A DNA stretch of 64,000 bases, from the NCBI RefSeq assembly GCF_965638725.1, contig NC_134949.1:49504151-49568150 (forward strand), in the 5' to 3' direction. Shown here one piece after another: positions 22,201-34,500 of this stretch; the first letter of the stretch is position 1, and every line of letters begins with the position of its first letter. The translations under genes and the position numbers were made by a program. The notes below the pieces were generated by a model. The model worked only from the letters and a program-made list of their open reading frames with translations, did not search any database and was not told the DNA's origin. Source of the stretch: Aptenodytes patagonicus (lineage: Eukaryota; Chordata; Aves; Sphenisciformes; Spheniscidae).

Positions 22201-25200
22201 CTTTGGGCTCCAACCAATATATTTTTGGCCAGGAATTTTCCTAATTAGTGAGGACAACTTCAGCCTGGATGTTCTGGCTTAATGATATGAACATTATGCC
22301 AGCTCAGACTCTTAGCATAAGGGGGTACATTTTATCACTTGTCTCTGAAAATAGCAGACTCGAAGTTTGAATGTGAAGTTGCTGCAATCATCCAATTGCT
22401 TCTCCAAAACATAGAAAATTCTGGAGATCTGCAGTGTGAATCCATGGCCTTATATCACTCGCAGCCTGGTGGACTGAAGGGATTCATTGTTCTGATGTGT
22501 GCAGGAGGAATTGCTTAAATCCAATGAGCAAAAACAAAGGGACTCTCAGTGCCTCATATTTCCTCCCCAGGATTTATGCAAAGTAAATAAAGGAAACAAG
22601 TCTTCTGCATTGAGTGCTGGGGATGAGAGCACTCTTCACTCTAGCCCAGTGCTTTCAACCGCCACCCGTGTCGATTCATGTAGTTACTCAGAGAAAACTG
22701 GAGGCAAAGAAGCATGAGTTCTTGCATACTAAGAGCTCTCTATGCTCACTGATAAAATTAGTCTCTCTTAGACTCAGGCACAGACTAATTATTTAAAAAC
22801 AATTGCTCCCACTCCTTTGGGGCTCATTAACAACACATGTGATGCCTCTTCTATGTCAGGTGGACAAGAACTGTTACATACAGGTAGGGAAAAGTCACCT
22901 ACCTGCATGATTCAGCTTCAGGGCAACTCAGAAACCTACAACAGGATATTTCCTTTGAAGGGTTTTGTTAGCTGGACCTTTTTTTTTTTTCTGAAAACCT
23001 ACAAAAGTAAACGTATGAATGCTGCATTATTAATTGGTAAAGCTAAGCGATACATTGCTATGGGAAAATACTGATTACAATTTGCTAATTGTCAGATGCA
23101 CACCTGTCTGTCCCTGTTGAGGAAGTATTACTTGATTCGATCACTCTGATGCTATTTATCTTATCTGAGTAAGATGATCAGTATTCTTGAGCTAGAGACT
23201 GGGCTGGAAGCAAATAGAGCAGTAGGTATTCTGGTTTTAGGGGCGAGGAAACTGTAGGTAAATTGACCCAATTCTCTTCATCGATATGTTCCACAACAAA
23301 TAGCAACTGTAACATTAAAGTAGTAGCAAGAAACAATAGGAAAATTCATAGCCGTTAGAATAACAGTAGTCTGTGCTGTGAAAACCATTTTAGGCGTAGT
23401 GCCTCACCTCCCTGTGAGTGGTGTTACAGCAGTTTTTCAAGCTAGGTTAGCTGACATAGTAAGGCAAAAGCAGTGCCTGGAATAGGACCCATGATGTTGC
23501 TTGTCTTTTTGCTCTTATAAGCATAGCCCATATTGATTTTGCAATTGATTCCCTGCAAAAATATATTGCATATTACTTTAGAAGGCAAATGAGGCCAAAA
23601 TTGCAGAGAAATTAACCAGGGCTTTTTATTCTCAGGGCTTGGAATTGATCAGTCACTCTGATCATCCATTAAGATGGATTCAGCACATTGCCTTTAGAAA
23701 GAAGGGGAAAATGAACTTCTGACCATAGAGACAGTAGAGATGAGATGGGAAAAACGTGCCAGAGGAATCAGGTCCAGCTGTGGCAAGGTGAGCTCCAAGC
23801 AAGGGTTACAAGCAAGGTGAAGATGACCCCAAAACCTCCCCTATGCCAACAGCTGCCCTGTGGATCTGCGCAGCTCCAGCCCTGTGCCCCTTGTCTCCTT
23901 TCCTCCCAAATTCCCACCTGACCTTCATACTCCAGCCTCCAAAAACGTGTGAGCTGCCTCCATTCACCATGGGCTGAAGAGTTTGCCTGCGAGCAACTCC
24001 TGGGCATCTGATGTGTGTCCTACATGCACTGTTGTGAGGCACACTGATGAAAGGGTCACATGGGCCAGCGAGGAGGGAACTGAGCACTTGCTGAGGTTGT
24101 TTTTGGCTAAGACCACCCCTTAGAGCAAGAGCCTGTTTGAGAGCAGCCAGGAGACTTTTTGCTCGCTCGGAGTGGGGTTATGAACTGTGGCTGAGGTCAG
24201 GGAGGAAGGACCAAGGTCTAGACAAAATGGTGCTGCAGAGTCTGAGATAACAGCCCTCCATGAAACATGGTCTCTCTATCTGAGAACAGGCTGCCCACCT
24301 AGCCTGGTCTCTGTCTGAGCTCTTCTTACCGCCATGAGGAGAAAACATCTTAGCTGACGTATTCTTAGATAGAGACAGTTTTCCTTATCTCTTCATAATC
24401 TGCCCAGCAAGGGCATTTGTTGAAACTCAAGGTGTCTGTTTTCGTTTCTGCTGCTGGGTGAAAGGGCACCTCACACTTCTCCATGGGCATGGTCTAGTTC
24501 ACTTTCAGAGGAAGTACAAAATGCTTTTTGAGAAGTGGCAGGGAGGACTTTGTTCTCTGACTCCTTTCCTTCCCTTAGGTCCAAAGAAGGGTTTCTAGGA
24601 AGCAATTTGTTTGGGTTTTTTTTTAGAAGACATAGCACCTGTAGGAGCCTACAGTCAGTATATACTTGGAAGAGAGGAGATGGGTGTATCATTTCAGAGG
24701 AATCAAAATTAATTCCTCAGATCTGTATGTCAAAGATTTCCTCCAAGGGTTTTCTTAGCACAAGGACCATGTTCTTCTGAAATTTCCCATATGTTTTCAG
24801 GGCTTTCATAAGAACATGTGGGCTACATTTGCTATGGAGTGGCCCTTGGACCAGGGTGAATTTTACCTTCCAAGAATCAACTTCAGCTGAAGCAACCCAA
24901 AGTTCGTGTCAAAATTTTTTTTTTTGCCCCGCTGTCAGTGATGTTTGTGAATGATGGAAAACCATCCATATGGCTAAACAGACTATCTCCACTCCCCCAC
25001 AAGTAGTCACTTAGAGGATGAAAGTAATATTCATCCTGATCATCTGTTTTGTAACAGGATATTTATCTCAAGCTTTCAAGAATGTCATTATTATTGGGGG
25101 AAGAGGGGAATGGGCAGTAAGATGGGATCTGTAACAGATTATTTATGCTGCGAAGTGGGTAAGCTGGAGGGAAGGAAACCTGCCTGAACCCCACCAGCCC

Positions 25201-28200
25201 TGCTCTTGCCCAGGAAGAGGGGCTGTGGGCCTGTGATAAAGGGAGGAGGAGGAGGAGGAGGAAGCATTATCACCGTGGTCAATCAGGAGTCCAAGGAGAC
25301 TAAGTGGGGTTTGAAAAATGGTAGGGCCCTGAAAGGGGGGATGACGACGACACATCTAATGTGTGTGAAGAGAGGACTGGTTAGGACAGGGACGAGGGAC
25401 AAGGCTGTAAATCTGTTTTTGCGAGCACATCCTTGAAAGCTAATCCCGTTGTGCTGCAGGGAGGCTGGCAGTGGAGGAGGCTGGATCTCAGCTCTGGGAC
25501 TCTGGTCCAGTTAAGCAAATGGCACGGTTCTGATTGCTCCTGGCCCAGAGTATGGCTCAGTGTTTGTGGCCGCCTAAAAATGACCTAATTTAAACTCTGT
25601 TTCTGAACTAAGGAGCATGAAAATTTCAAAGCTTTTTGCTTCCAGTCAGGACTTCCAGGGGTGGTATTAATAGCTTTGGTGAACTGTACTCCATTGATTT
25701 AAAGCACCTGTGCATCTGAAAGTCAGGATTTTATCAATTTTTTATCACTTACACAGGAAGCAGTGCTGTGCTTAATGCTATTTATCCAGCTGGACATATT
25801 GACTTTGACTTAGGAGATCAAAGCATTTGGGTTAGGGATTGTGTAACATCTTCCTATAAGAACTGTCAGGGGTAAATTTACCAAAGCCTGAAACTTTGAT
25901 TGATGATCATTTTGCATAAGTGTTCAGCATCAGGAAGCACACAATAGACCCTTTCTCTTAATGGAGCTGCAGGCCCTGACACCTTTAAACATACATATTT
26001 TGAAACGCGTTTCATCACCTCCTGGAACATAACAGTACACAAAACCCTGGAGGTACGCTTGAAAGTGAGCTTTCCCTGGGCTCCAAGGAGATGACCCAAG
26101 ACCCTTTAAGATGCAGCTTGCTGTAGTGCAAATTGGGAGCCAGTAAAGAGAATAAGTTATCTTTTTTCTTTCTTTCTTTCTTTTCCCTTTTCCTTTTGCC
26201 ATTGTAATAACAGCATTTCCCAATAGGTAAGAGGCTGGAAAGTGCTACCTCAGGAGCTCAGAGATTCAGTCCTCTGCTCCAGTGAGTCCTCCTTGCAGCA
26301 CTGCAGGCAACAGCACAGCCTGGCAGACAGAGCAAGACCTTCCTCTGAGGCTAGGTAAGAGAGACCTGACTTCTTGTCCCAGCTTATGGTGAGATAGATC
26401 ACCTTCTGTGAACCGACTTCCCCCATCTATTTGTATGTGAAGGGTACTAAATATGCTTGTTAAACACTTTGGCATCTTATATCACCAATTATTGAGGGTT
26501 TATTCACATCCTTTAACTTTTAGAAGGTGGGACGCTGACCCCCTTCACTAGGGTAATGAGGAGAGACTCCACAGAGCAGAGCTCAGCAGGGGATCCTAAT
26601 TTAGGGGCACTAGCTGCCCCCCAACAGAGAATACCTTCTACTGCTGGCTATAAAGGGAGCCACGGAGAGTAATCTCCTTCCGCTGCCTCAAACGAAGCCG
26701 TGAAAAGTATCTGTCCCAGCCTCAGTGGAATTAAAACGATAGTGGTCCCCTCATCACAGGAGGTGTTGTCAGCATGGATGTACTTTTTGGATAGTTGCCC
26801 TTGCTGCAGTAGTAGGGGGCATGTACAGAATTAAAATAGATGAAATATGACAGACAGTTGTCTGAGTTTTTCTCTCAACATAAAATTAAAAACCATCAAG
26901 TTATATAGCATTATACTGGCCCTATTACTGTCCATCCATGGGTTTGAAAGCCATGTAGAGCTTTGATCTGCTCTGAAAATTATTGCTGTTGTACAAGACA
27001 GCGTTACTCTTTTTTTTGGCTAGGTGCTGAGAGTGCAGACTACGCCCAAAAGACGGGCCAGCCCTACTTTGGCCCATCCCATCTCTGTAGCTGTGCCCTG
27101 CGGATCTGCCCCCGGGGCTGAGTGTGGCTGCAGGGAGCTGTGCTGGCCAGCACTTACCCAAGACTCAGGCATCTGCAGCCAGCTTGCTTCTACCCAGAGC
27201 AGCAAGGGCATTCTGAGTGGTGGTAAAGGGGCTTGCCGCTGCTACCGCCGCTGTTCTGTCTGCTGGTTGTAGCCCTTGTCCTGAGTGTGCCACCACCTGT
27301 GCACAGCTGGCCTCTGGTTCTGCAGCGTGCAGAGGTCTCCTGTCCTGCAGAAGGGCGGCTATTTGAAAATGTTCTGTGGGCTTTTCCTTTCTGTCCCTTT
27401 TCTTTTTTTTTTTAGCTACAAACAAACAAACAAAACCTAAATATTTGGAGTGTGGATTGCACGGCTCAAGGACTCAGGATGACTAAAAGCAGGAGCCATA
27501 CAGAGACATCCAGAAATGATTGTTTTTAACAAGACAGGAACTTTGTCTGAAAACAGGATGACCTGCTGCAAAAGACGCCAACAAATCCCCGTAGAGCTTT
27601 AGAAAAAACAAGCAGGCGCCTGAGTGTGCTTTAAAAAAAAAAAAACTGCCTAGTAATAAAAAGGGATGTACGGGTAAACAGGAAAAGAGCACTCCACACT
27701 GCGAGCAGCCCGGAGGAGGAGAGGCTGGGAAGAGCGCTGATCTGAAAACCTGATATGGAAACTGAAGGGAAAGATTTCTTAATATTCCCCAGGACAAACT
27801 TCCTGTGAAAACACAGCCTCAATGCAGCTTTGATTGCCTACTAGTTCCCGTGTGCCTTTGTACCAGTCGTATGGAGGCTTTGGGAGAATAGCATGGGCTC
27901 TGCAGGTTTTGTTGGCTGGCTTCAGTTGGCTGTAAAGAAGTGTTGTTTCAGATTTGCATGAAAGACAGGCTTAAGAGACATTTCTACTGCGTAACTGTAT
28001 TTCCTGACCATGAAGTTACTGCAGTTCTGCACACCTGTGCTGCAGTTATACTGCAGTATGGCTCACTCTCCCAGTTTTAGTATGAATCTCATGACATATG
28101 TTATGTTTTCCACTAAGCCCTAGCTCCTCAAGTCTCATCATTTCATGACAATCTTGGTTTTCATGTATCTGAAACAAGTCTTTCTAGCCTTCATGCCTAA

Positions 28201-29090
28201 GAAAGAAAATCTTGACATCAAAAAGGCAACTTACCATAATGCGTAGACCAAAAACCCTATTATTGCTATTTTCTGACAGTGAATTTTAAAATCAAATACT
28301 ATTTTGAGTAATTAGGATATTGATATTTAGGCTTGATCATGTTGACAACCTCTGCTTGTTGGCAGAATTTGCAGACTCAAATACTAAGCAGGTTTCGACT
28401 GCAACCCGCCGACCGTCAGTGAGACACCCGTAGTGATAAACGTCATGGGATATGTATGCAGCATCAGGCCCAGGGACAGCAAATTCCTTTACAGCAGTTT
28501 TCTCCTCGGTGCTGCTCCAAAGTCAAACACTTCCTCAGAACTGAAATAACAACTTATTACAGCTTGTGTTCATATGTGGCCAGAAATGGATTCAGCAGGC
28601 TATAAAATCCACTGGCAGCAAAAGATTCATCCTCTCAAATATAGGGCCTGGCTGCTACCAAAAGGCATACGAGTGGCTTGGGTTGGTGTCAGTGGTTTGG
28701 CTTCGTGTTGGGGTTTTTGGCACGGAGGTTGCTGCCCCCTGGGCACCAGACAGCTCTGTGCAGTCAGCTTGCCATGGCAGCGATGCTCCTGCACTCGCCG
28801 AAAGAGCACAGCTTTTCTGTTTTGGTGGGTCCTGTGGAAAATGCTGTAGTTCAGGCAAACATCTATGGCCATACAGGCACTGATGGGAGTTACAGAGAGG
28901 CTTTTGGGTTGCCTCCCCTGGATGCAGCCGTAAATCCCTGGTGATGCACGTCCGGTGCCCCGTCACTCCTTCGGCTCTCTGCGGGTGTTTACTAGCTGTG
29001 GCCTGGGAGTGCCTCCGTGTCTCTCCATACCAGGCTGCCTTCCAGAGAGGCCCCAGCCTCTTTGGGTGGGGGGAGCAGGGGAGAAAGGCT
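13291..29090. other. Intergenic DNA upstream of DUSP6
   Basis: No coding exon was recognised. Visible features are a long pyrimidine tract ending in CAG at 17696-17741, a short CA repeat at about 19394, a (GGA)n run at 25242-25262, a (CTTT)n run at about 26164-26184 and an (AAAC)n run at about 27419-27436. Distal DUSP6 enhancers may lie here, since FGF-responsive control is complex, but none can be pointed to by eye. Confidence 0.6.
25242..25262. repeat. (GGA)n microsatellite
   Basis: Seven consecutive GGA units on the plus strand in intergenic DNA. Apparent open frames across it are poly-Gly or poly-Ser artefacts. Confidence 0.9.
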
Positions 29091-29610
29091 TAGAATCATA
29101 GAGTCATTTAGGTTGGAAAAGACCTTTAAGATCGAGTCCAACCATAAACCTAGCACTGCCAAGCCCACCACTAAACCATGTCCCTAAGCGCCACATTTAC
29201 ACGTCTTTTAAAGACCTCCAGGGATGGTGACTCCAACACTTCCCTGGGCAGCCTGTTCCAGTGCTTGACAACCCTTGCGGTGAAGAAGTTTTTCCTCCTC
29301 TCCGATCTAAAGCTCCCCTGGCGCAACCTGAGGCCGTTTCCTCTCGTCCTGTGGCTTGTTACCTGGGAGGAGAGACCGACACCCACCTGGCTACAACCTC
29401 CTTTCGGGTAGTTGTAGCGAGCGGTGAGGTCTCCCCTCAGCCTCCTTTTCTCCAGGCTAAACAAGCCCCGTTCGTTCCCTCAGCCGCTCCTCATAGGACT
29501 TGTTCTCTAGACCCTTCACCAGCTTTGTTGCCCTTCTCTGGACACACTCCAGCACCTCAATGTCTATCTTGTAGTGAGGGGCCCAAAACTGAACACAGTA
29601 TTCGAGGTGT
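29091..29610 (-). mobile_element. CR1 LINE remnant, 5'-truncated, minus strand
   Basis: The plus strand opens with AATCATAGAGTCATTTAGG, the reverse complement of a CR1 3' tail. The minus strand encodes the C-terminal end of the CR1 reverse-transcriptase polyprotein over 29464-29171 ([42 protein letters not shown]). Further 5' the match continues to about 29610 but the frame is broken, so this is a decayed copy. Truncation at the 5' end is usual for CR1. A perfect inverted repeat starts exactly where homology stops. Confidence 0.9.
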
Positions 29611-29640
29611 GAAGAGCTCACACTTGTTTGTGAGCTCTTC
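29611..29640. repeat. Perfect 12-bp inverted repeat at the CR1 5' junction
   Basis: Arms GAAGAGCTCACA (29611-29622) and TGTGAGCTCTTC (29629-29640) flank a 6-base loop CTTGTT. The left arm abuts the last CR1-like base, so the structure marks the truncation point of the element. Confidence 0.9.
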
Positions 29641-31480
29641 AGATAATGGAAAAGACATTAGTCTCCACCCTTTTCTGGGTCTTGCTTTAAGGTTGACAAA
29701 GAACAGCTTCTCCTCACCCAGGAGGAGGACGGGAGCTGGGAGCGCTGCGGGTGCAGGGCTGCTCTGAAGCTGGGCATCTCAGGCTGGGGGCCCAGCTCTG
29801 CAGCCAGTCACAGGGGCAACAGCTACCCCTGCACGCCTTTTTGGCCCCTGCATCTGATGCAAAACACTTCCCGCTGAGGAGCTGTTTGGTTTCGATTTAC
29901 GATCAGTTCACCTGCACCGTTCGGTTTTGCACCTGTTTTTTCAGGTAGCCCAGTTCCTTGGGCATGGGTTTTTATTAATTCACTTTTTTATTACATAACA
30001 GACATAGGGGGTTTTTTTCTTTGCTGTAGTATAAATGAAAGGTGATTTGCTATTATTAACGTATGTGACTGAGCACAGATCAAATACTTATCCGTGGCCT
30101 GCAGCATCCCTCAGCACTGCACTACTTGAGATTAAGTATTACATAGTAGATGTTATGATCAGAGAAATTTCCAATTTCCAAGAAATGAAACTAAAACTAA
30201 ATTAATTTTTTATCTCATCAAGATGGATAGAAATACCAGCTGCTTAGTCCACTGGTTACCTAATTATCTGATCCTCACACACACACTTACAGGGACACAA
30301 ACAGCTGTAGCAGCATGTTTTGGTTTGCCTCTATAACTTCCAAACTCACTATGAACACAAAACACAAGACCTACTTGCAGGGTGCAGATAAACATGTCTG
30401 TGAAAGGATCTTGAGAATTTTATTCTTACAAGATGTTCTTGTCCTCCTCGGACAAGCAAAGACAAGCTTAGACCATTTATATTGGTCTAAGAAAAATTAA
30501 TTCTGAGTAGACATGTCAAGGCGGTGACAGCTTGATTTAAAAAAGATTGTAAAATAAGTGTGCAAGATACTTAAATGCATCTTTGGGGGAAAAAAAGTTA
30601 ATTCCTTCTCCATAAACAAGAGATGCTTTAAACTCTGCCTTAAAATGAATACAAATTCATGGGTGAGAAGTCCCAGGTCCCAAATGCATCTCACAAATTG
30701 TCAAAGGAGCACAGCAGAAGCAGCGTCACTGGAGATCTAACATGGAAAAAAATGTTTCATGTATGTTAAAAAAATGGTGAGTTCAGGGCAGCTGCTTAGG
30801 TTTCTGCAAATATATTTTTTTTCCCATAGTTCTGTCTTAAGTAAGAGGTAGCGGCTTCTGTTTATTACTTTTTATTTGAACGGTGGATCTTATGAGCCTT
30901 TTTTTTTTTTTTAATTTGAGGACATTTAAACTCTTGTGAATGAATTATTCACCTCAGCCTCTTGGAAGGGAGTCATGGAAGACTGATGCCATTAGTGCAG
31001 GATAACTTTTAGGCCATTCACTCTTTAATGGGCTATGAAGTAATTGGCTATTTTGGTTCTGCCCAGCAGGGTCTCTGGCTTGGCCAAGTGTTGCTCCCTC
31101 AGTGGCTGCCATGCCTGCACCCTGCAAACGCCTGGAAGCACAGACCTTCTTCACTGACAAAAAAGGTCGTTCAAACCAGCTCTTTTGCTGCAAAAAGCTC
31201 ACTGTTTTGGGCCGTGAAAACACAGCCTCTTCACAATACCGCCCTCTCTCCAGGGGGATGCTGCCGTTTGCAAGGGCCAGCTGGGCAGCGTGAGGGTCGT
31301 GCCAGGCACAGAGAGGTGCAGCCCAATGCTGGCGTCCCTGGCAGGGGACAGTCATGGCCACCGCCAGCCCCCGAGCTGGCTGTGGGGAGGTGGCTCCTGG
31401 GGAGACGACAGCGGGGAAGAGAGCAGAGGGGAGGCAGGCTGCAATTAAGGTTTGGGAAAAGTGGCTATTTAAGCAACAGG
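29641..31480. other. Intergenic DNA between the two CR1 remnants
   Basis: No exon was seen. Two neighbouring perfect hairpins occur at 30438-30456 (CTTGTCC/GGACAAG) and 30467-30491 (CTTAGACCA/TGGTCTAAG). From about 31,030 the sequence is GC-rich, which opens long frames on both strands: 236 ATG-initiated codons on the minus strand ending at 30954, and 184 on the plus strand. These overlap a CR1 scrap and look like chance openings. Confidence 0.5.
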
Positions 31481-31566
31481 CCAAGGCTGGCAGGGACCTC
31501 TGGAGACCATCCAGTCCAAGCCCCCTGCTCAGAGCAGGGTCAGCCAGAGCAGGGTGCCCGGGGCCA
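31481..31566 (-). mobile_element. Short CR1 3'-end fragment
   Basis: The plus strand contains GCAGGGACCTCTGGAGACC, then ATCCAGTCCAAGCCCCCTG and CAGAGCAGGGTCAGCCAGAG, matching the reverse complement of a CR1 3' UTR segment. The copy is isolated, diverged and has lost its terminal octamer repeats. Confidence 0.75.
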
Positions 31567-34500
31567 GGTTCTGCACCTCTAGCTGTCAGCGGTGCAGAAG
31601 CAAGCCTGAAGTTTGAAGCCTTGAAGCCAGAAGTTTGGCATAGCACAGCATGTGTCAAACTCATGCTGAGAGGTTCTGAGTTATGAGGGATGATGCGCTG
31701 AAAAGATCATTTCAATGAAGCTCTTTTTCTTTGTATTCCAACTAGTCACATTATTTTTTTTTCTCGCTCCAGATATTATTTTGCATCATCCTTGCCATAT
31801 GGAAGAAAGGAATGATGCCGTTCTGATCTGCTGCCATAAAAATATGAAATGTTGTTTGTGTGATCCTCAGAGTAGATTAGAACTGGGAATTTCCACTTTG
31901 GGGGGATTTTCAACATGTTGAAATTTGTTTTCCTTTCAATCTAGACAAGCTACAGTAGTGTCAAGTTCTCCAATAAATTAGAAATCCCCTCCCCAAATGG
32001 ATTTGTAAAATATGTAAATGTTTTATTAATCTTTATAAACAGTGCTGCAAAGCAAGATGTTCATTGATAACTTCCTTTTACTATTTTAGATAATTTGTTT
32101 TTAAAATTATTCCATGGCTATTCTGGGACTCAGGTCATAGTTTGGCCATCTAGATTCTCAAAATGTTCCTGAGGAAGGACTCTCAGAGATGGCCAGCACC
32201 GTCATCGCTGCTCCCTCTGAAGTGATCATTGACTTCTGGAACAGAACACAGCAAAAACACGAGTGCTTTGGGCAAGCCCAACGTTAAAGCATGCTATTTA
32301 GCACAAGGAGTTAAAAAAGAAACACTGTGAAGATGGGGTATGCGGGGAATAGGTAAGCATCTCTCCAGTGATACGTGTCATCTATGATCAGTTATACCCG
32401 AGTTGGGAGGTATGATGATGGAGCAGTCAGTGCAGGGGTTACTATGGTTTTCCTAACGTTATAAAATGACATATGTATTTCCTTTACAGGAGGTTGGCTA
32501 CTCCTGGTAATGGAAATAATACAGACAACAGAGGTACAACCGCTCCTAATTCTCACAGAGGGTTCAGGTATCACCATGTTGCCTTCCCAGCACTCTGGCT
32601 TCTGAAGAAACGCGTTGGCTGCAGTGGCAGCGAGCCAGTGCTCCCCAGGCAGGTTCTCCGCTACAGCTAATAAATCCTCTGGGAGCTGGGCTGGTAGCGC
32701 AGAGCGTGGTGCACTGGCACTTCAGTGGCTTGAAGAAGAGCTGGGCCAGGTGTAGGGTTCATGCTCCAACAGAGTGACACTGGAGACAGCCTGGGTCTCT
32801 CTGCTCCACATCCCAGCCACTTTTCCGTGTCGGGAGGTGGTGCACTCGTGTCCCAGCCAGCTCTGCATAGAGCTGACAGGTTTGGGCTTAGCCCTGCAGG
32901 GACACAGCCATCCTACTTCTTGCCTCATCTGGCTCTGGAAGCAGTGCAGGCATGTGTGTGTGGTGCTTCCCCCGAGCCAGGAATCCCGTCTGGTTTGAGC
33001 CATCATCCTGATGGCACTCTTTGTCCCCCAGACAGCTCAGCAGCCCAGACACTGGGATAGAAACAGGCTCGGGGAGACCAGCTGGCATCATTATACCTCT
33101 GTAAGACAAGTTTGTTACTCTTACATGGGCACCTACAGTACAGGGGAGATTGGACTTTGCATCACTCAGTTTATATGCTGTGGCCTGGGCTGTGCCAGGG
33201 GACGGCTTCTTACCCCTTCCCATCTTCATTTCTTAATCAGACATAAGCAATGCAATGCTGAAAGGTGCAAAGCAAAATGTAAAATGATCTATTAAGGTAC
33301 ATTGTACCGGTGCTCAAAAACAAAGCAGCAAAAAGAAAAACAACAAACAATTAACATAGGACTGTATCCACATGTATTTTGGATAAGTGCTTACAATAGT
33401 ACAGAACCAGTTTCTGAGGTGTTTGACATACAAAGTGCACCTTATGGCCTCTCCTGGTATGAAATTCAGAACATTTTCAAAGTTTCTTGGCACTGCAGAT
33501 GGCAAGTTACTGTTGACTAGATGAAGTGATGCCACAAGTGGGAAGTGATAGATGAGGAGACAACGACGGCTCTCAGGGCACAGACGGATGCATCTCCACT
33601 GCAGCGCAGGGACAGATGTATCTTGTTCAGTCCAAAATTGCTTGTAAGTTGTTACTGTCCAGTGTCACCACTGAGTGAAATAAAGCTGAACTGATTACTA
33701 ATACAGAGTCTCCAGTCCTTTTCCTGGAGTCTGAATCTATACATCATAGCTCCAGGTTAAATCATATGTATTAGGAGCGAACGTAAAATAGCTACAGAGC
33801 TCAGAAGTGCAGATGACTGGGGAATCATATGTTAATGAGGTAAAAATTGTATTTTTCCTCCCAAATGCAAAGGGACTATTTAAAGAGGAGAATTGTCCCT
33901 GGAGGAAAGACCATTTCTGAGGGCTTTTTTCCATTGTTTTTCAGCATCATTCCAGCCCAGCCAAGTAAGCCAAGCTACCAGGAACAAGGCAGTATCACCC
34001 GTGAACGATGCAAGAGCGGCTGGGGAAGGGGAGGAAGACCATCAGGGACGAGTTGCTGGGGGAGATACCTGAGGGCTTTGGCAGGGTGTTGAGCTAACTC
34101 CTGAAGAAAACCAGGCAAAGTCTGACTGAAGTCGAGAGCTGCTGCATGAGATGGAGGAGGAGACGGGGTGGACTCTCTTTCCCAGAAATGATCCCATGGT
34201 AAAAGAGGACCAATAGCTATAAGGAGAAAAGAAAGAACATAAGGGACCAGTGGAGAAAATGCTTAGTAAAGGACAGAAGACACCAGGCCTTCTCATAGTC
34301 CACTGACTCCCTTGCCAAGCAGCTGTGTCCTGCAGCTGACGGATAATCCTGGAGAGGGAACAGCCAGCCAGGGAAGGCATTTCATGAGTGGGGTGTATAC
34401 GAGGCAGTACTTCGTCTCCAGGCTTCGGTGGAGGAAAGGGAGCAGAGATAACGTCCTGATGGGTAGTAGCAGGCATAGATGTGATGTTCTTTCATCATGC

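Noticed and set aside
32690-32760. TGGTAGCGCAGAGCGTGGTGC resembled a tRNA D-arm/B-box
   Set aside because: No acceptor stem, anticodon arm or T-arm (GGTTCRA) could be placed at the right distances.
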